51,908 nucleotides of DNA. Origin: Egibacteraceae bacterium (GTDB lineage: Bacteria; Actinomycetota; Nitriliruptoria; Euzebyales; Egibacteraceae). Numbering within the stretch: the stretch's first letter is position 1; each line of letters opens with the position of its first letter. The notes beneath the pieces are model-generated. The model was given only the letters and a program-made list of their open reading frames with translations. It did not search any database and was not told the origin of the DNA. Position numbers and translations under genes: made by a program. The stretch lies in contig JAUJNX010000002.1 of assembly GCA_030447925.1 (NCBI GenBank), positions 509,617 to 561,524 on the forward strand. The letters are read 5' to 3'. Positions 17,505-26,534 of this stretch are shown here, one piece after another.

Positions 17505-18413
17505 ATGGACGTGGACCTCCTGCAGACCTTCCTCGCCATCTACCGGGCCGGGTCCCTGACGGCTGCGGCGCGCGCCCGCCACCTGTCCCAGCCGGCCGTC
17601 ACCCAGCAGCTGAAGACCCTCGAGCGCCAGGCCGGGAAGCCGCTGTTCGTGCGCCTCGCCCGCGGGGTCGCGCCCACCGCCGCCGCGCACGCGCTGGCCC
17701 GCGACGTCGCCGGGCCGCTGGACGCGCTGCAGGCCGCCACCCAGCGGCTGCGCCCCGGCGGGGACGACCTGGCCGGCACGGTGTTCCTGGGCGGCCCGGT
17801 CGACCTGCTGGCCGCCGCGGCGCTGCCCGCCCTGGTCCCGGTGGTCGCCCAGGGCGTGCGCCTGCGCGTCACCACCGGGCTGGCCGACGACCTGCTCGCC
17901 GCGCTGGCCGAGGGCGCGCTGGACGTGGTCATCGCCACCCAGCGGACCCGCCGCAGCGGCATCGACTACGAGCCGCTGGTCGACGAGGACTTCGTCCTGG
18001 TCGCCGCGCCCGCATGGGCCCGGCGCATCGACCCCGCGGCGCTGCAGGCCGCGGGCGCCGCGGCCCTCGCCGGGGTCCCGCTGGTCGCCTTCGCCGAGGA
18101 CCTGCCCATCATCCGCCGCTGGGTCCGCGCCGTCCTCGGCACCCGCCTGGTCGCCTCCGCGGCGATCGTCGTCGGCGACCTGCGCGCGGTGACCGCCGCG
18201 GTCGCGGCGGGCGCCGGCGTCAGCGTCGTGCCCCGCTACCTGGCCGCCGACCTGCTCGCCCGCGGCGACCTGGTCGACCTGCACCCCGGGGCCCGCGCGC
18301 CGGCCAACACCATCCACCTGGCCACCCGCTCCGGCCACCCCGGCAGCGCCCGCGTGCGCGCCGTCGCCGAGCAGCTCCGCCGCACCGCCCCGACGTGGCG
18401 CCGCGCGCCCTGA
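17505..18413 (+). CDS. LysR family transcriptional regulator
   Basis: 302 residues. The N-terminal winged helix-turn-helix is canonical (LLQTFLAIYRAGSLTAAARARHLSQPAVTQQLKTLER), followed by an effector domain of two alpha/beta lobes with hinge-type repeats. It is divergent from the DJ-1 gene, and a palindromic box lies between them. The effector is unknown; a reactive carbonyl or oxidant would fit its neighbour, which is inference. Confidence 0.93.
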   Translation: MDVDLLQTFLAIYRAGSLTAAARARHLSQPAVTQQLKTLERQAGKPLFVRLARGVAPTAAAHALARDVAGPLDALQAATQRLRPGGDDLAGTVFLGGPVDLLAAAALPALVPVVAQGVRLRVTTGLADDLLAALAEGALDVVIATQRTRRSGIDYEPLVDEDFVLVAAPAWARRIDPAALQAAGAAALAGVPLVAFAEDLPIIRRWVRAVLGTRLVASAAIVVGDLRAVTAAVAAGAGVSVVPRYLAADLLARGDLVDLHPGARAPANTIHLATRSGHPGSARVRAVAEQLRRTAPTWRRAP

Positions 18414-18460
18414 CGCCGGACCACGGGCGGTGCCTCCTACCCGGGGACGAGCACCCTGCG

Positions 18461-18883
18461 TCAGCGCCCGTGCTCCGCGTGCGCGACCAGGCGGGCCAGG
18501 CCGGTCAGGAGCGTGGCCCGCTCGCCGTGGGTGAGCGAGGCCATGGCCGCGGCGAGGCGGTCGGGCTCCAGGACGTGGTCGGCCTCCACCCGGCGGCGCC
18601 CCTCCGCGGTGAGCACCAGCTGGAGGCGGCGCTCGTCGGCAGGGTCGCGGCGTCGGGTCAGGAAGCCGCGGGCCGCCAGGTCCTTCGCCAGGACCGACGC
18701 GGTGCTCTTCGGCAACGCGAGGTGGCGCGCCAGCCCGGTGAGATCGATCCCGCCGGTCGCCGGAACGTGGTGGAGGACCTCGCGCTCGTGCTGGGTCAGG
18801 TCGGGGTCGTCCGGTCGGTGCAGCGCTGCCCACAGGCGGGTGTACAGTCTCTCGAACTGTTCAGCATCGGAACGGTTTGGCAT
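18461..18883 (-). CDS. MarR family transcriptional regulator
   Basis: 140 residues with the MarR winged helix: LTQHEREVLHHV, LTGLARHLALPKSTASVLAKDLAARGFLTRRRDPADERR (recognition helix plus wing) and LVLTAEGRRR. The ATG at 18883 lies 9 nt after TAGCCT on the minus strand, so the mRNA may be nearly leaderless. It is divergent from an SRPBCC gene only 29 bp away. The first codons hold the palindrome GAACAGTTC, nested in ACAGT-N7-ACTGT (18844-18860), a possible autoregulatory site. Confidence 0.92.
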   Translation of the reverse strand: MPNRSDAEQFERLYTRLWAALHRPDDPDLTQHEREVLHHVPATGGIDLTGLARHLALPKSTASVLAKDLAARGFLTRRRDPADERRLQLVLTAEGRRRVEADHVLEPDRLAAAMASLTHGERATLLTGLARLVAHAEHGR

Positions 18884-18892
18884 GCTGGACCC

Positions 18893-18902
18893 AGGCTATC
18901 GA
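18893..18902. promoter_or_regulatory. Overlapping back-to-back -10 elements, marR / SRPBCC
   Basis: AGGCTATCGA reads TAGCCT on the minus strand (-10 for marR, 9 nt from its ATG) and TATCGA on the plus strand (10 nt from the SRPBCC ATG). The two promoters share bases in a 29-bp divergent gap, so polymerase cannot occupy both at once. The plus-strand element is weak because its last base is A. Confidence 0.4.
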
Positions 18903-18912
18903 CGGGGACCCC

Positions 18913-19392
18913 ATGATCACGGTGGTGCGGGAACGGCGGGTGCCGGTGGCGCCGGACCAGGTCTGGCCGCTGGTGGACGACCCGGAGCGGATGGGTGGTT
19001 GGCTGGCCTTCGCCGAGTCCATGGAGCTGCTGGAGGGCGCCGGGGTGGGCCGCCGCCAGCGGCTCCACGGCCGCTGGGGCCGTCGGCGCACGGAGGTCGA
19101 TCAGGAGATCACGGCCTACGAGCCGGGCCGGAGCCTGACGTGGCGGCACCTGGCGGAGCGGCTGGACGGCAAGCCGGCGCCTCGGTTCTCCGCGGCAACG
19201 CGCTTCACGGTCACGCTCGCCCCTGACGGCGACGGCACGCTGGTCCGGCTCGAGAGCGCCCAGGAGCCTGCCGGCTTCTTCCAGGGGCTGCTCATGCGCA
19301 CGGGCACCCGGTCCGACATCGCCCGGCCGATGGAGCGGTCGTTGGCGGCGCTCGCCGCCGCGGTTCAGCCGGGTGCGGGGTCCAGGCGGTAG
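18913..19392 (+). CDS. SRPBCC family protein
   Basis: 159 residues from ATG 18913 (MITVVRERRVPVAPDQVWPLVDDPERMGGW). This is the standard polyketide-cyclase/START N-terminus, with the VW.LVDDP..M..W helix. A mid-domain strand is followed by the long C-terminal helix (DIARPMERSLAALAAAV). It binds a small ligand or acts as a cyclase; neither can be decided. It is divergent from marR, which probably regulates it. Its last 28 bp overlap the 3' end of the sugar dehydrogenase gene, tail to tail. Confidence 0.82.
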   Translation: MITVVRERRVPVAPDQVWPLVDDPERMGGWLAFAESMELLEGAGVGRRQRLHGRWGRRRTEVDQEITAYEPGRSLTWRHLAERLDGKPAPRFSAATRFTVTLAPDGDGTLVRLESAQEPAGFFQGLLMRTGTRSDIARPMERSLAALAAAVQPGAGSRR

Positions 19393-20648
19393 ACGCCACC
19401 GTCGAGGGACAGGGCGTAGAGCTCGCCGGTGGCGTCCTCGCCGAAGGAGACCAGGCTGTCGACCTGGACGCCGAGGTCGGCGCTGGCGTACAGGGCGCCC
19501 TCGGACGCCACGATCGCCTGGACCCGGCCCTGGCAGAAGTCGCCGAACACGTAGGCGCCCCGCAAGTCGGGGATCGCCTCGCCCCGGTACACGTATCCCC
19601 CGGTCACCGAGCAGCCCTCGTCGTGGCTGTACTCCGCGATCGGGACCACCCCCTCCGGCGTGGCGGACGCGGGGGCGGCGAACGGCAGGGAGCCCTCGAA
19701 CAGGCTCCAGCCGAAGTTTGCCCCCGGCGCCTCGGCGAAGGGGACGACGTTCACCTCCTCGACCTGGCGCTCGCCGACGTCGCCGATCCAGACGTCGCCC
19801 GTCGCACGGTCGAACGACCAGCGCCACGGGTTGCGCAGCCCGTAGGCCCAGATCTCCGGCCTGGCGCCCTCGCGCCCGACGAAGGGGTTGTCCGGCGGCA
19901 CGGTGTAGTTGAAACCGTTCGACGGCGCCGGGTCGATGCGCACGATCTTGCCGAGCACCGTGTCCAGGGCCTGGCCGTTGCCGGCCGGGTCACCCTGGCC
20001 GCCGCCGTCGCCGATGCCCAGGTACAGCAGCCCGTCGGGGCCGAAGGTGACGGTCCCGCCGTTGTGGTTGCTGCGCGGGTGCGGCTGGCTGACGAGCATG
20101 CGGCGGTTGCCGGCCGGTCCGCCGGCGCTGTCCATCACCCACTCGTCGACGCGGATGTCGCCCTCGCGGCCGGTGAAGTAGGCGTAGAGCCGGCCGCCGT
20201 CCGGCGAGAAGGTGATGCCGAGCAGCCCGCGCTCACCGTCGGTGCTGATGTCGCCGGACAGGTCGATCAGCGGAGCGGGGTCGACGACCCCGCCGCGGAC
20301 GGCGCGCACGGTGCCGCCGCGCTCGGCGATCCACAGCGCGTCGTCGCCCGGCCGGACCGCCAGGTCGATGGGGGCGTCGAGCTGCGCGACCTCGGTCAGC
20401 GTGACGTCGACCGCCTCGACGTCGGGCAGGGGCTCGCCCGTCGGGGACGGCGAGGACGACGGCGACGGCGGTGCCGTGGGCGACGGCGAGGGCGTCGCGG
20501 TCGCGTCGACCGGCTGCTCCGGCGACGGCGGCGGCGCCACGATCGGGCTGCGCGCCGTGGGCGAGGAAGCACAGCCCGTCAGGAGCACGGGCACGAGAAG
20601 AACGGCGAGCCACCGGACGGGCCGGTGGCGGTCAGACGTCGCGATCAC
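19365..20648 (-). CDS. PQQ-dependent sugar dehydrogenase-type lipoprotein
   Basis: 427 residues. A signal peptide ends in the lipobox LLTGC (Cys near residue 26), so it is lipid-anchored outside the membrane. A Pro/Ser/Thr linker precedes a six-bladed propeller of the glucose/sorbosone dehydrogenase family: ERGLLGITFSPDG, QPHPRSNHNGGTVTFGPDGLLYLGIGDGGGQGDP, IWAYGLRNPWRWSFD and GANFGWSLFEG. This resembles soluble PQQ aldose dehydrogenases that oxidise sugars. PQQ use is inferred from family only, and no PQQ biosynthesis gene is nearby. The GTG start overlaps the PAC2 gene by 17 bp. Confidence 0.9.
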   Translation of the reverse strand: MIATSDRHRPVRWLAVLLVPVLLTGCASSPTARSPIVAPPPSPEQPVDATATPSPSPTAPPSPSSSPSPTGEPLPDVEAVDVTLTEVAQLDAPIDLAVRPGDDALWIAERGGTVRAVRGGVVDPAPLIDLSGDISTDGERGLLGITFSPDGGRLYAYFTGREGDIRVDEWVMDSAGGPAGNRRMLVSQPHPRSNHNGGTVTFGPDGLLYLGIGDGGGQGDPAGNGQALDTVLGKIVRIDPAPSNGFNYTVPPDNPFVGREGARPEIWAYGLRNPWRWSFDRATGDVWIGDVGERQVEEVNVVPFAEAPGANFGWSLFEGSLPFAAPASATPEGVVPIAEYSHDEGCSVTGGYVYRGEAIPDLRGAYVFGDFCQGRVQAIVASEGALYASADLGVQVDSLVSFGEDATGELYALSLDGGVYRLDPAPG

Positions 20649-21495
20649 GCAGGAAGCGCTCCACCTCGGCGACGAGCTCGTCGGTGTCGTAGGGCCCCGC
20701 GGGCAGTTCCGCGGTGCCGTCGTCGGTCCGCTGCTCGAGCTCGGTCACGTACTCGGCCAGGTCGTCGTCGTCGGCCACCAGCTCCGCGATCTCGTCGCGC
20801 TGGGCGACCGCGTCGCGGGCCAGGCGGCCCAGGGGCAGGTCGACGTTCAGCAGGCGGGTGACGCGCTCCGCCAGCGCGAGGGCCCCGGGCAGGTACGTCG
20901 TCCCCGACAGGTAGTGCGGCACGCCCGCCCACATGCTCATCGACCGCAGCCCCCGGGTCGTGGCCACCTGGTTGAGGACGCCGGTGATCCCGGTCGGGCC
21001 CTCGTAGGTGGAGCGGCGCAGACCGAGCTGCGCCGCGACCGCCGCGTCGCTGGCGCTGCCGGTCACCGGCACCGGGCGGGTGTGGGGCACGTCGACCTGG
21101 AGGGCGCCGAGGGTGACGAGCGCCTCGACCCCCAGCGAGCTGGCCAGGTCCACGATCCCGCGCGTGAACGACCGCCAGCGCAGGTTGGGCTCGGTGCCCG
21201 ACAGCAGCACGACGTGGCGCCCGCTGCCCGGCAGCGCCGCCCAGGAGAAGCGGTTGGACGGCCACTCGATGATGCGCTGGCCGTCCCCGACCATCGCGAC
21301 GGTCGGCCGCGACACCTGGAAGTCGAAGAACTCCTCCGGGTCGATCTCGGCGAACGGGTTGGCGTGCAGCTCGCGACCGAGCACGTCGATCGCCCCGGAC
21401 GCGGCCTCGCCGGCATCGTTCCAACCCTGGAAGGCGGCGAGCAGCACCGGCTTCCGCAGTGCGGGGGGACGATCCAGGATGGTCACGACGTCCAC
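20632..21495 (-). CDS. PAC2 family protein (proteasome-assembly-chaperone-like)
   Basis: 287 residues from a GTG at 21495 with GGAAGG 10 nt upstream; an in-frame extension to 21540 is possible but lacks family character. Typical features are LLAAFQGWNDAGEAASGAI, EEFFDFQVSRPTV, LSGTEPNLRWRSFT, VTLGALQVDVPHTRPV and a Glu/Asp-rich C-terminus ending DELVAEVERFLRD. PAC2 proteins are widespread in actinobacteria. The bacterial members' role is not established, although eukaryotic and archaeal relatives help assemble proteasomes. The sugar dehydrogenase gene follows with a 17-bp overlap. Confidence 0.9.
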   Translation of the reverse strand: MDVVTILDRPPALRKPVLLAAFQGWNDAGEAASGAIDVLGRELHANPFAEIDPEEFFDFQVSRPTVAMVGDGQRIIEWPSNRFSWAALPGSGRHVVLLSGTEPNLRWRSFTRGIVDLASSLGVEALVTLGALQVDVPHTRPVPVTGSASDAAVAAQLGLRRSTYEGPTGITGVLNQVATTRGLRSMSMWAGVPHYLSGTTYLPGALALAERVTRLLNVDLPLGRLARDAVAQRDEIAELVADDDDLAEYVTELEQRTDDGTAELPAGPYDTDELVAEVERFLRDRDV

Positions 21496-21558
21496 GGGTG
21501 AGGTTCCTTCCGTTGCCGCCGCCAGTCTTGCACGGGCCACCGACGGTCGCCCCGATGG

Positions 21559-22290
21559 TCATCCCCGCGTACGGGCGAGGAAATCCAGGAGCGGCGGGGC
21601 CGTCAGCGCGGCCCGCGTGAGCTGCACGTCGTGCCCGCCGCGCGGCACGACCAGCTCCTCGGCGGGCTCGCCCCAGACCTCGCGCAGCTCGGCGTACTGG
21701 GCGGGCTGGACGGCCTCGTCGCGGTCGCCGCGGACCAGCAGGACGGGGGCGGTCAGCCCGGCCAGGGCGCCGAGGTCGACGTCGACCGCCAGGCCGCCCG
21801 CGTCGCGACGGCACACGTCGCGCCAGGCGTCGGGGCCGCCGAGCGGGGCGTGCAGCTTGGACAGCGCCCGCGCCCACACCGGGTACTCGGCCTGCAGCCG
21901 GTCGGGGTCGAAGCGGGCCCGCCAGCGGCCCAGCCCGTCGTGGTCGCGGTGGCTGACGCCGACCAGGACCAGGCCGGCGAACAGCTCGGGCCGGCGGGCG
22001 GCCAGGGCCATGGCGGCGTGCCCGCCCATCGAGAACCCCGCGACGCGCACCGGGGGCCCGGCCTGCTCGAGCAGCTCCTCGACCGCCCCGACCAGCAGGT
22101 CGCGGTCGTAGCGCCCGCCGTCCGGCAGGGGCGTCGAGCCGTGGCCCGGCAGGTCGGGCAGCGCCATCCGGTACCCGGCCGCGGCCAGCCCCTTGAGCTG
22201 CTTGGACCAGTGGTAGCGCCCCGTGCCGATGCCGCCGTGCAGCAGCACCAGCGGCGTGCCGTCCTCGGGTCCCTCGTGCTCGATGTGCAT
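21559..22290 (-). CDS. Alpha/beta hydrolase
   Basis: 243 residues from ATG 22290 (MHIEHEGPEDGTPLVLLHGG). It has the HGGIGTGRYHW oxyanion loop, DLPGHGSTP, the nucleophile elbow GFSMGGHAAM, an Asp in VRGDRDEAV and a His in RGGHDV, so the catalytic triad is complete. The substrate is unknown. The start is fixed by a family-typical N-terminus and by TAGTAT exactly 7 nt upstream, a strong leaderless -10. Confidence 0.9.
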   Translation of the reverse strand: MHIEHEGPEDGTPLVLLHGGIGTGRYHWSKQLKGLAAAGYRMALPDLPGHGSTPLPDGGRYDRDLLVGAVEELLEQAGPPVRVAGFSMGGHAAMALAARRPELFAGLVLVGVSHRDHDGLGRWRARFDPDRLQAEYPVWARALSKLHAPLGGPDAWRDVCRRDAGGLAVDVDLGALAGLTAPVLLVRGDRDEAVQPAQYAELREVWGEPAEELVVPRGGHDVQLTRAALTAPPLLDFLARTRG

Positions 22291-22297
22291 CCCGGGG

Positions 22298-22303
22298 ATA
22301 CTA
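22298..22303 (-). promoter_or_regulatory. Leaderless -10 (TAGTAT) for the alpha/beta hydrolase
   Basis: TAGTAT on the minus strand ends 7 nt before the ATG at 22290, so transcription should begin at or next to the start codon. Confidence 0.6.
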
Positions 22304-22336
22304 GGGACGCGCGCAGGGGGGGCCGCGGGGGACGGG

Positions 22337-22342
22337 TAGGCT
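22337..22342 (+). promoter_or_regulatory. -10 element (TAGGCT) for ychF
   Basis: TAGGCT lies 9 nt before the ychF ATG at 22352, and there is no Shine-Dalgarno sequence between them. This fits a leaderless or nearly leaderless message. Confidence 0.5.
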
Positions 22343-22351
22343 CGGACCTCG

Positions 22352-23886
<1,535 letters not shown>

Positions 23887-23964
23887 CCTGGCGCTCCTCT
23901 CCGGTCGGGGGCGCCGATCCTGCACCGCCGCGGGCCGGGGGGATTGGAGAAGTGCGACAGCGCC

Positions 23965-23970
23965 TACCAT
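23965..23970 (+). promoter_or_regulatory. Leaderless -10 (TACCAT) for the AraC gene
   Basis: TACCAT sits 8 nt before the ATG at 23979, with TTGGAG as a possible -35 about 15 nt further upstream. No ribosome-binding sequence lies between the -10 and the start. Confidence 0.45.
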
Positions 23971-23978
23971 CGGCGGCG

Positions 23979-24787
23979 ATGCTGTCGCCCCGTCCCGACG
24001 AGCCGCGCGGGGTCCTGCGCGGGCTGCCCGACGGCGTGGCCATGGGCCGCTGGCTGCCGTCGCCCGACCTGGCTCCGTTCGTCGAGCACCTGTGGAGCGT
24101 CACCTGGGACCTGCGCGGGCGGGCGCCGCACGTGCAGGAGGTGCTGCCCCACCCGGCGGTGCACCTGTCGGTGGAGCCGTCGGGCGCCGACGTGGTCGGT
24201 GTCCCGCGGGCCCGGTTCGCCCGCACCCTGGAGGGCGAGGGGGTCGTCGTCGCGGTGCGCTTCCGGCCCGGCGGGTTCCGGCCGTTCCTCGGGCCCGCCG
24301 GACCGCCGGTGTCGGCGCTGACCGACCAGGTGGTGCCCGCCGGGGAGGTCCTCGACCTCGACGGCGACGACCTGGCGCACCGCGTCCTGGCGCCTGGCAC
24401 CGGCGAGGCGCGCGCCGCCCGGCTGGAGGACGCGCTGCGCGCCGTCCTGCCCGGCCGCGACCCCGTGGCCGAGGTCCTCGCCCGGCTGGTCGACGCCGTC
24501 GCCGCCGACCCCGGGGCGGGCCGGGTGGAGGACGTGGCGGCGCGGCTGGGCGTCGGCGTGCGGCGCCTGCAGCGGCTGTTCCGCACCTACGTCGGGGTGG
24601 GGCCCAAGTGGGTCCTGCAGCGCGCCCGCCTGCACGAGGCCGCCGCCCGCGCGGAGGCCGGGCCGGTCGACTGGGCGGCCCTTGCGGCCGACCTGGGCTA
24701 CTGCGACCAGGCGCACCTGGTCCGCGACTTCCGCGCCGGCGTCGGCGAGCCGCCCGGCCGCTACGCCGCGGGGCGCGGCGCCGGTGA
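23979..24787 (+). CDS. AraC family transcriptional regulator, 3' end frameshifted
   Basis: About 270 residues. The N-terminal ligand-binding half is of the DUF6597 type (RWLPSPDLAPFVEHLWSVTWDLRG, EVLPHPAVHLSVEP, VVAVRFRPGGFRPFLG). The C-terminal AraC helix-turn-helix pair is VEDVAARLGVGVRRLQRLFRTYVGVGPKWVLQRARLHEA with LAADLGYCDQAHLVRDFRAGVGEPPGRY. The frame has no stop after GRYAAGRGA. One missing base in the preceding GC-rich tract (about 24765-24783) would end it at the TGA 24785-24787, which forms a GTGA overlap with the next start. I therefore infer an assembly deletion, not a fusion. Confidence 0.85.
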
Positions 24788-25031
24788 CGCCCACCCGCAC
24801 GGCGCTGCAGGTCGACGTGCACGAGGCCGCCCCGGTGCTGCGGACCGTCGCCGCGGCCGGGCTCGCCGAGGTCACGCTGCTGGGGCCGCCGCACGTGTCG
24901 CTGGGCCACCCGTGGGTCGACGGGCCCGCCCGGGCAGACCACGTGCCCGCCCTGGAGCGCGCGCTGGCGGGGCTGGCGGCGTTGACGGGCCGCCCTCGCG
25001 CTGGCCGCGCCGGGCGTCCCGGAGCCGGCGC
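24784..25031 (+). pseudogene. 2'-5' RNA ligase/2H phosphoesterase-like N-terminal fragment
   Basis: GTG 24784 overlaps the inferred AraC stop. About 70 residues read TALQVDVHEAAPVLRTV ... AEVTLLGPPHVSLGHPWVD ... HVPALERALAGLAALTG. The PHVSLG stretch is the first H-x-S/T motif of 2H phosphoesterases. The expected second half (~90 residues with the second H-x-S/T) is absent: the frame degenerates and the opposite-strand CoA-binding gene ends at 25032. It is a truncated remnant, or a stretch is lost from the assembly. It should not be catalytic as it stands. Confidence 0.5.
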
Positions 25032-25442
25032 TCAGGCGGCCGCCTTGGTGATGCCCCACCAGCGGGCGTCGGCGCCGGTGCAGCGGTCCTCGACGTAGTC
25101 CAGGCCGCCCTCGCGGGCGATGGCGCGCGACTCGGCGGAGGTGATGCCCAGCTGGAGCCACAGCGCCGAGGCCCCGATGGCCACCGCGTCCCGGGCGAAG
25201 GGCGGGGTCTCCGGCCCGGGGCGGAAGACGTCCACCAGGTCGACGGGCTCGGGGATGTCGCGCAGCGACCGGTAGGCGCGCTCGCCGAGGATCTCCTCCG
25301 CGCCGGGGTGGACGGGGATGATGCGGAAGCCCGCCTCCTGCAGCTGCGCGGGGATGCGGTGGGCCGCCTTGCGCGGGTCCGTCGAGCACCCGACGACCGC
25401 GATCACCCGCACCCGCTCCAGCAGCGCCCTCGGATCGGTCAT
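25032..25442 (-). CDS. CoA-binding protein (YccU-type Rossmann domain)
   Basis: 136 residues, full length for the CoA_binding_2 family: VRVIAVVGCSTDPRKAAHRIPAQLQEAGFRIIPVHPGAEEILGERAYRSLRDIPEPVDLVDVFRP, then the conserved LWLQLGI and a late Cys (EDRCTG). The fold resembles the CoA-binding lobe of succinyl-CoA synthetase. The physiological role is unknown. The ATG at 25442 follows a GGGGAGGGG ribosome site. Confidence 0.92.
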   Translation of the reverse strand: MTDPRALLERVRVIAVVGCSTDPRKAAHRIPAQLQEAGFRIIPVHPGAEEILGERAYRSLRDIPEPVDLVDVFRPGPETPPFARDAVAIGASALWLQLGITSAESRAIAREGGLDYVEDRCTGADARWWGITKAAA

Positions 25443-25485
25443 CGCGTCCCCTCCCCCTCGCGCTCCTGCCCGCCAGCGTACCGGC

Positions 25486-25512
25486 GCGACCCCCGCGACC
25501 CCCGCGACCCCC
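25486..25512. repeat. 9-bp tandem repeat, three copies
   Basis: GCGACCCCC occurs three times without interruption in the spacer upstream of the prolyl iminopeptidase gene, just before its promoter. It is a simple-sequence tract and could vary in copy number. Confidence 0.85.
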
Positions 25513-25543
25513 GCGGCCCTGCACCCGGCGGACGCCGACGGGC

Positions 25544-25549
25544 TACGGT
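25544..25549 (+). promoter_or_regulatory. Leaderless -10 (TACGGT) for the iminopeptidase
   Basis: TACGGT is followed by exactly 7 nt and then the GTG at 25557, with no ribosome-binding site. This also settles the start codon. Confidence 0.6.
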
Positions 25550-25556
25550 TCACCCC

Positions 25557-26513
25557 GTGCCCACGCTCCACCCGCCGATCGAGCCGTACGACCACGGGCT
25601 GCTCGACGTGGGGGACGGGCAACTCCTGTACTGGGAGGTCTGCGGGAACCCTGACGGCAGGCCCGCCGTCGTCCTGCACGGCGGGCCGGGGTCGGGGTGC
25701 ACACCGGGCAAGCGCCGCCTGTTCGACCCCGGCGCCTATCGCGTCGTGCTGTTCGATCAGCGCGGGGCGGGCAGGAGCCGCCCGCACGCGGGCGACCCCG
25801 ACGGTGACCTGTCGGTCAACACCACCGCCCACCTGCTCGACGATCTGGAGCTGCTCCGCGCGCACCTGGGCATCGACCGCTGGCTGGTCCTGGGCAGCTC
25901 GTGGGGGTCCACGCTCGCGCTCGCCCACGCGCAGCGGGACCCGGAGCGGGTCAGCGAGGTCGTCCTGGCGCCCGTGACCATGACCCGCCGGTCCGACATC
26001 GACTGGCTGTACCACGGCCTGCGCCGCTTCTTCCCCGCGGAGTGGGCGCGCTTCCGCGACGGCGTCCCCGCCGGCGAGCGCGACGGCGACCTCGTCGCGG
26101 CGTACGCCCGGCTGCTCGCCGACCCCGATCCCGCCGTCCACGACGGCGCCGCGCGGCGGTGGTGCGACTGGGAGGACGCCGTGGCCGCCGCCGGGTCGGG
26201 CGCGGCCGGGAACCCGCGGTACGCCGACGCCCGCTTCCGCCGGGGGTTCGCCCGCGTCGTCACCCACTACTTCCGCCACGGGGCCTGGCTGGAGGAGGGT
26301 CGGCTCCTGGCCGACGCGCACCTGCTGGCCGGCGTCCCGGGGGTCCTGGTCCACGGCCGGCTCGACCTGGGCAGCCCGCTGGTCACCGCCTGGGAGCTGG
26401 CCGCGGCCTGGCCCGGCAGTGAGCTGGTGGTGCTCGAGGGCTCGGGCCACACCTCCGGCGCGCTCACCGACCGGATCGTCGCGGCCACCGATCGCTTCGC
26501 CGCCCGCGGGTAG
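25557..26513 (+). CDS. pip: Prolyl aminopeptidase (S33 family)
   Basis: 318 residues, the standard length. It starts PTLHPPIEPYDHGLLDVGDGQLLYWE. The oxyanion motif is LHGGPGSGCTPGKRRLFDP, followed by LFDQRGAGRS and the nucleophile GSSWGS with Ser115. The cap carries the family WE signature (CDWEDAV). Asp is in HGRLDLGSP and His in GSGHTSG. It removes N-terminal proline from peptides in the cytosol. The reading frame runs open upstream through the AraC gene by chance, but the family start and the leaderless -10 fix the GTG here. Confidence 0.95.
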   Translation: MPTLHPPIEPYDHGLLDVGDGQLLYWEVCGNPDGRPAVVLHGGPGSGCTPGKRRLFDPGAYRVVLFDQRGAGRSRPHAGDPDGDLSVNTTAHLLDDLELLRAHLGIDRWLVLGSSWGSTLALAHAQRDPERVSEVVLAPVTMTRRSDIDWLYHGLRRFFPAEWARFRDGVPAGERDGDLVAAYARLLADPDPAVHDGAARRWCDWEDAVAAAGSGAAGNPRYADARFRRGFARVVTHYFRHGAWLEEGRLLADAHLLAGVPGVLVHGRLDLGSPLVTAWELAAAWPGSELVVLEGSGHTSGALTDRIVAATDRFAARG

Positions 26514-26531
26514 CCCGCCGCGCGCGGCGGG
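26514..26531. terminator. Bidirectional hairpin between convergent pip and pilin genes
   Basis: An 18-bp perfect palindrome (CCCGCCGC, GC, GCGGCGGG) fills the 21-bp gap between the two stop codons. There is no T-run. Confidence 0.65.
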
Positions 26532-26534
26532 CCG

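Noticed and set aside
25486..25512. Tandem 9-mers as a CRISPR or iteron array
   Set aside because: Unit is too short, copies are contiguous without spacers, and no cas or replication gene is present.
23952..26513. An apparent AraC-iminopeptidase fusion in one open frame
   Set aside because: The middle third is the antisense shadow of the CoA-binding gene, and the iminopeptidase has a normal start plus its own -10 seven bases upstream. The missing AraC stop is explained by one lost base.
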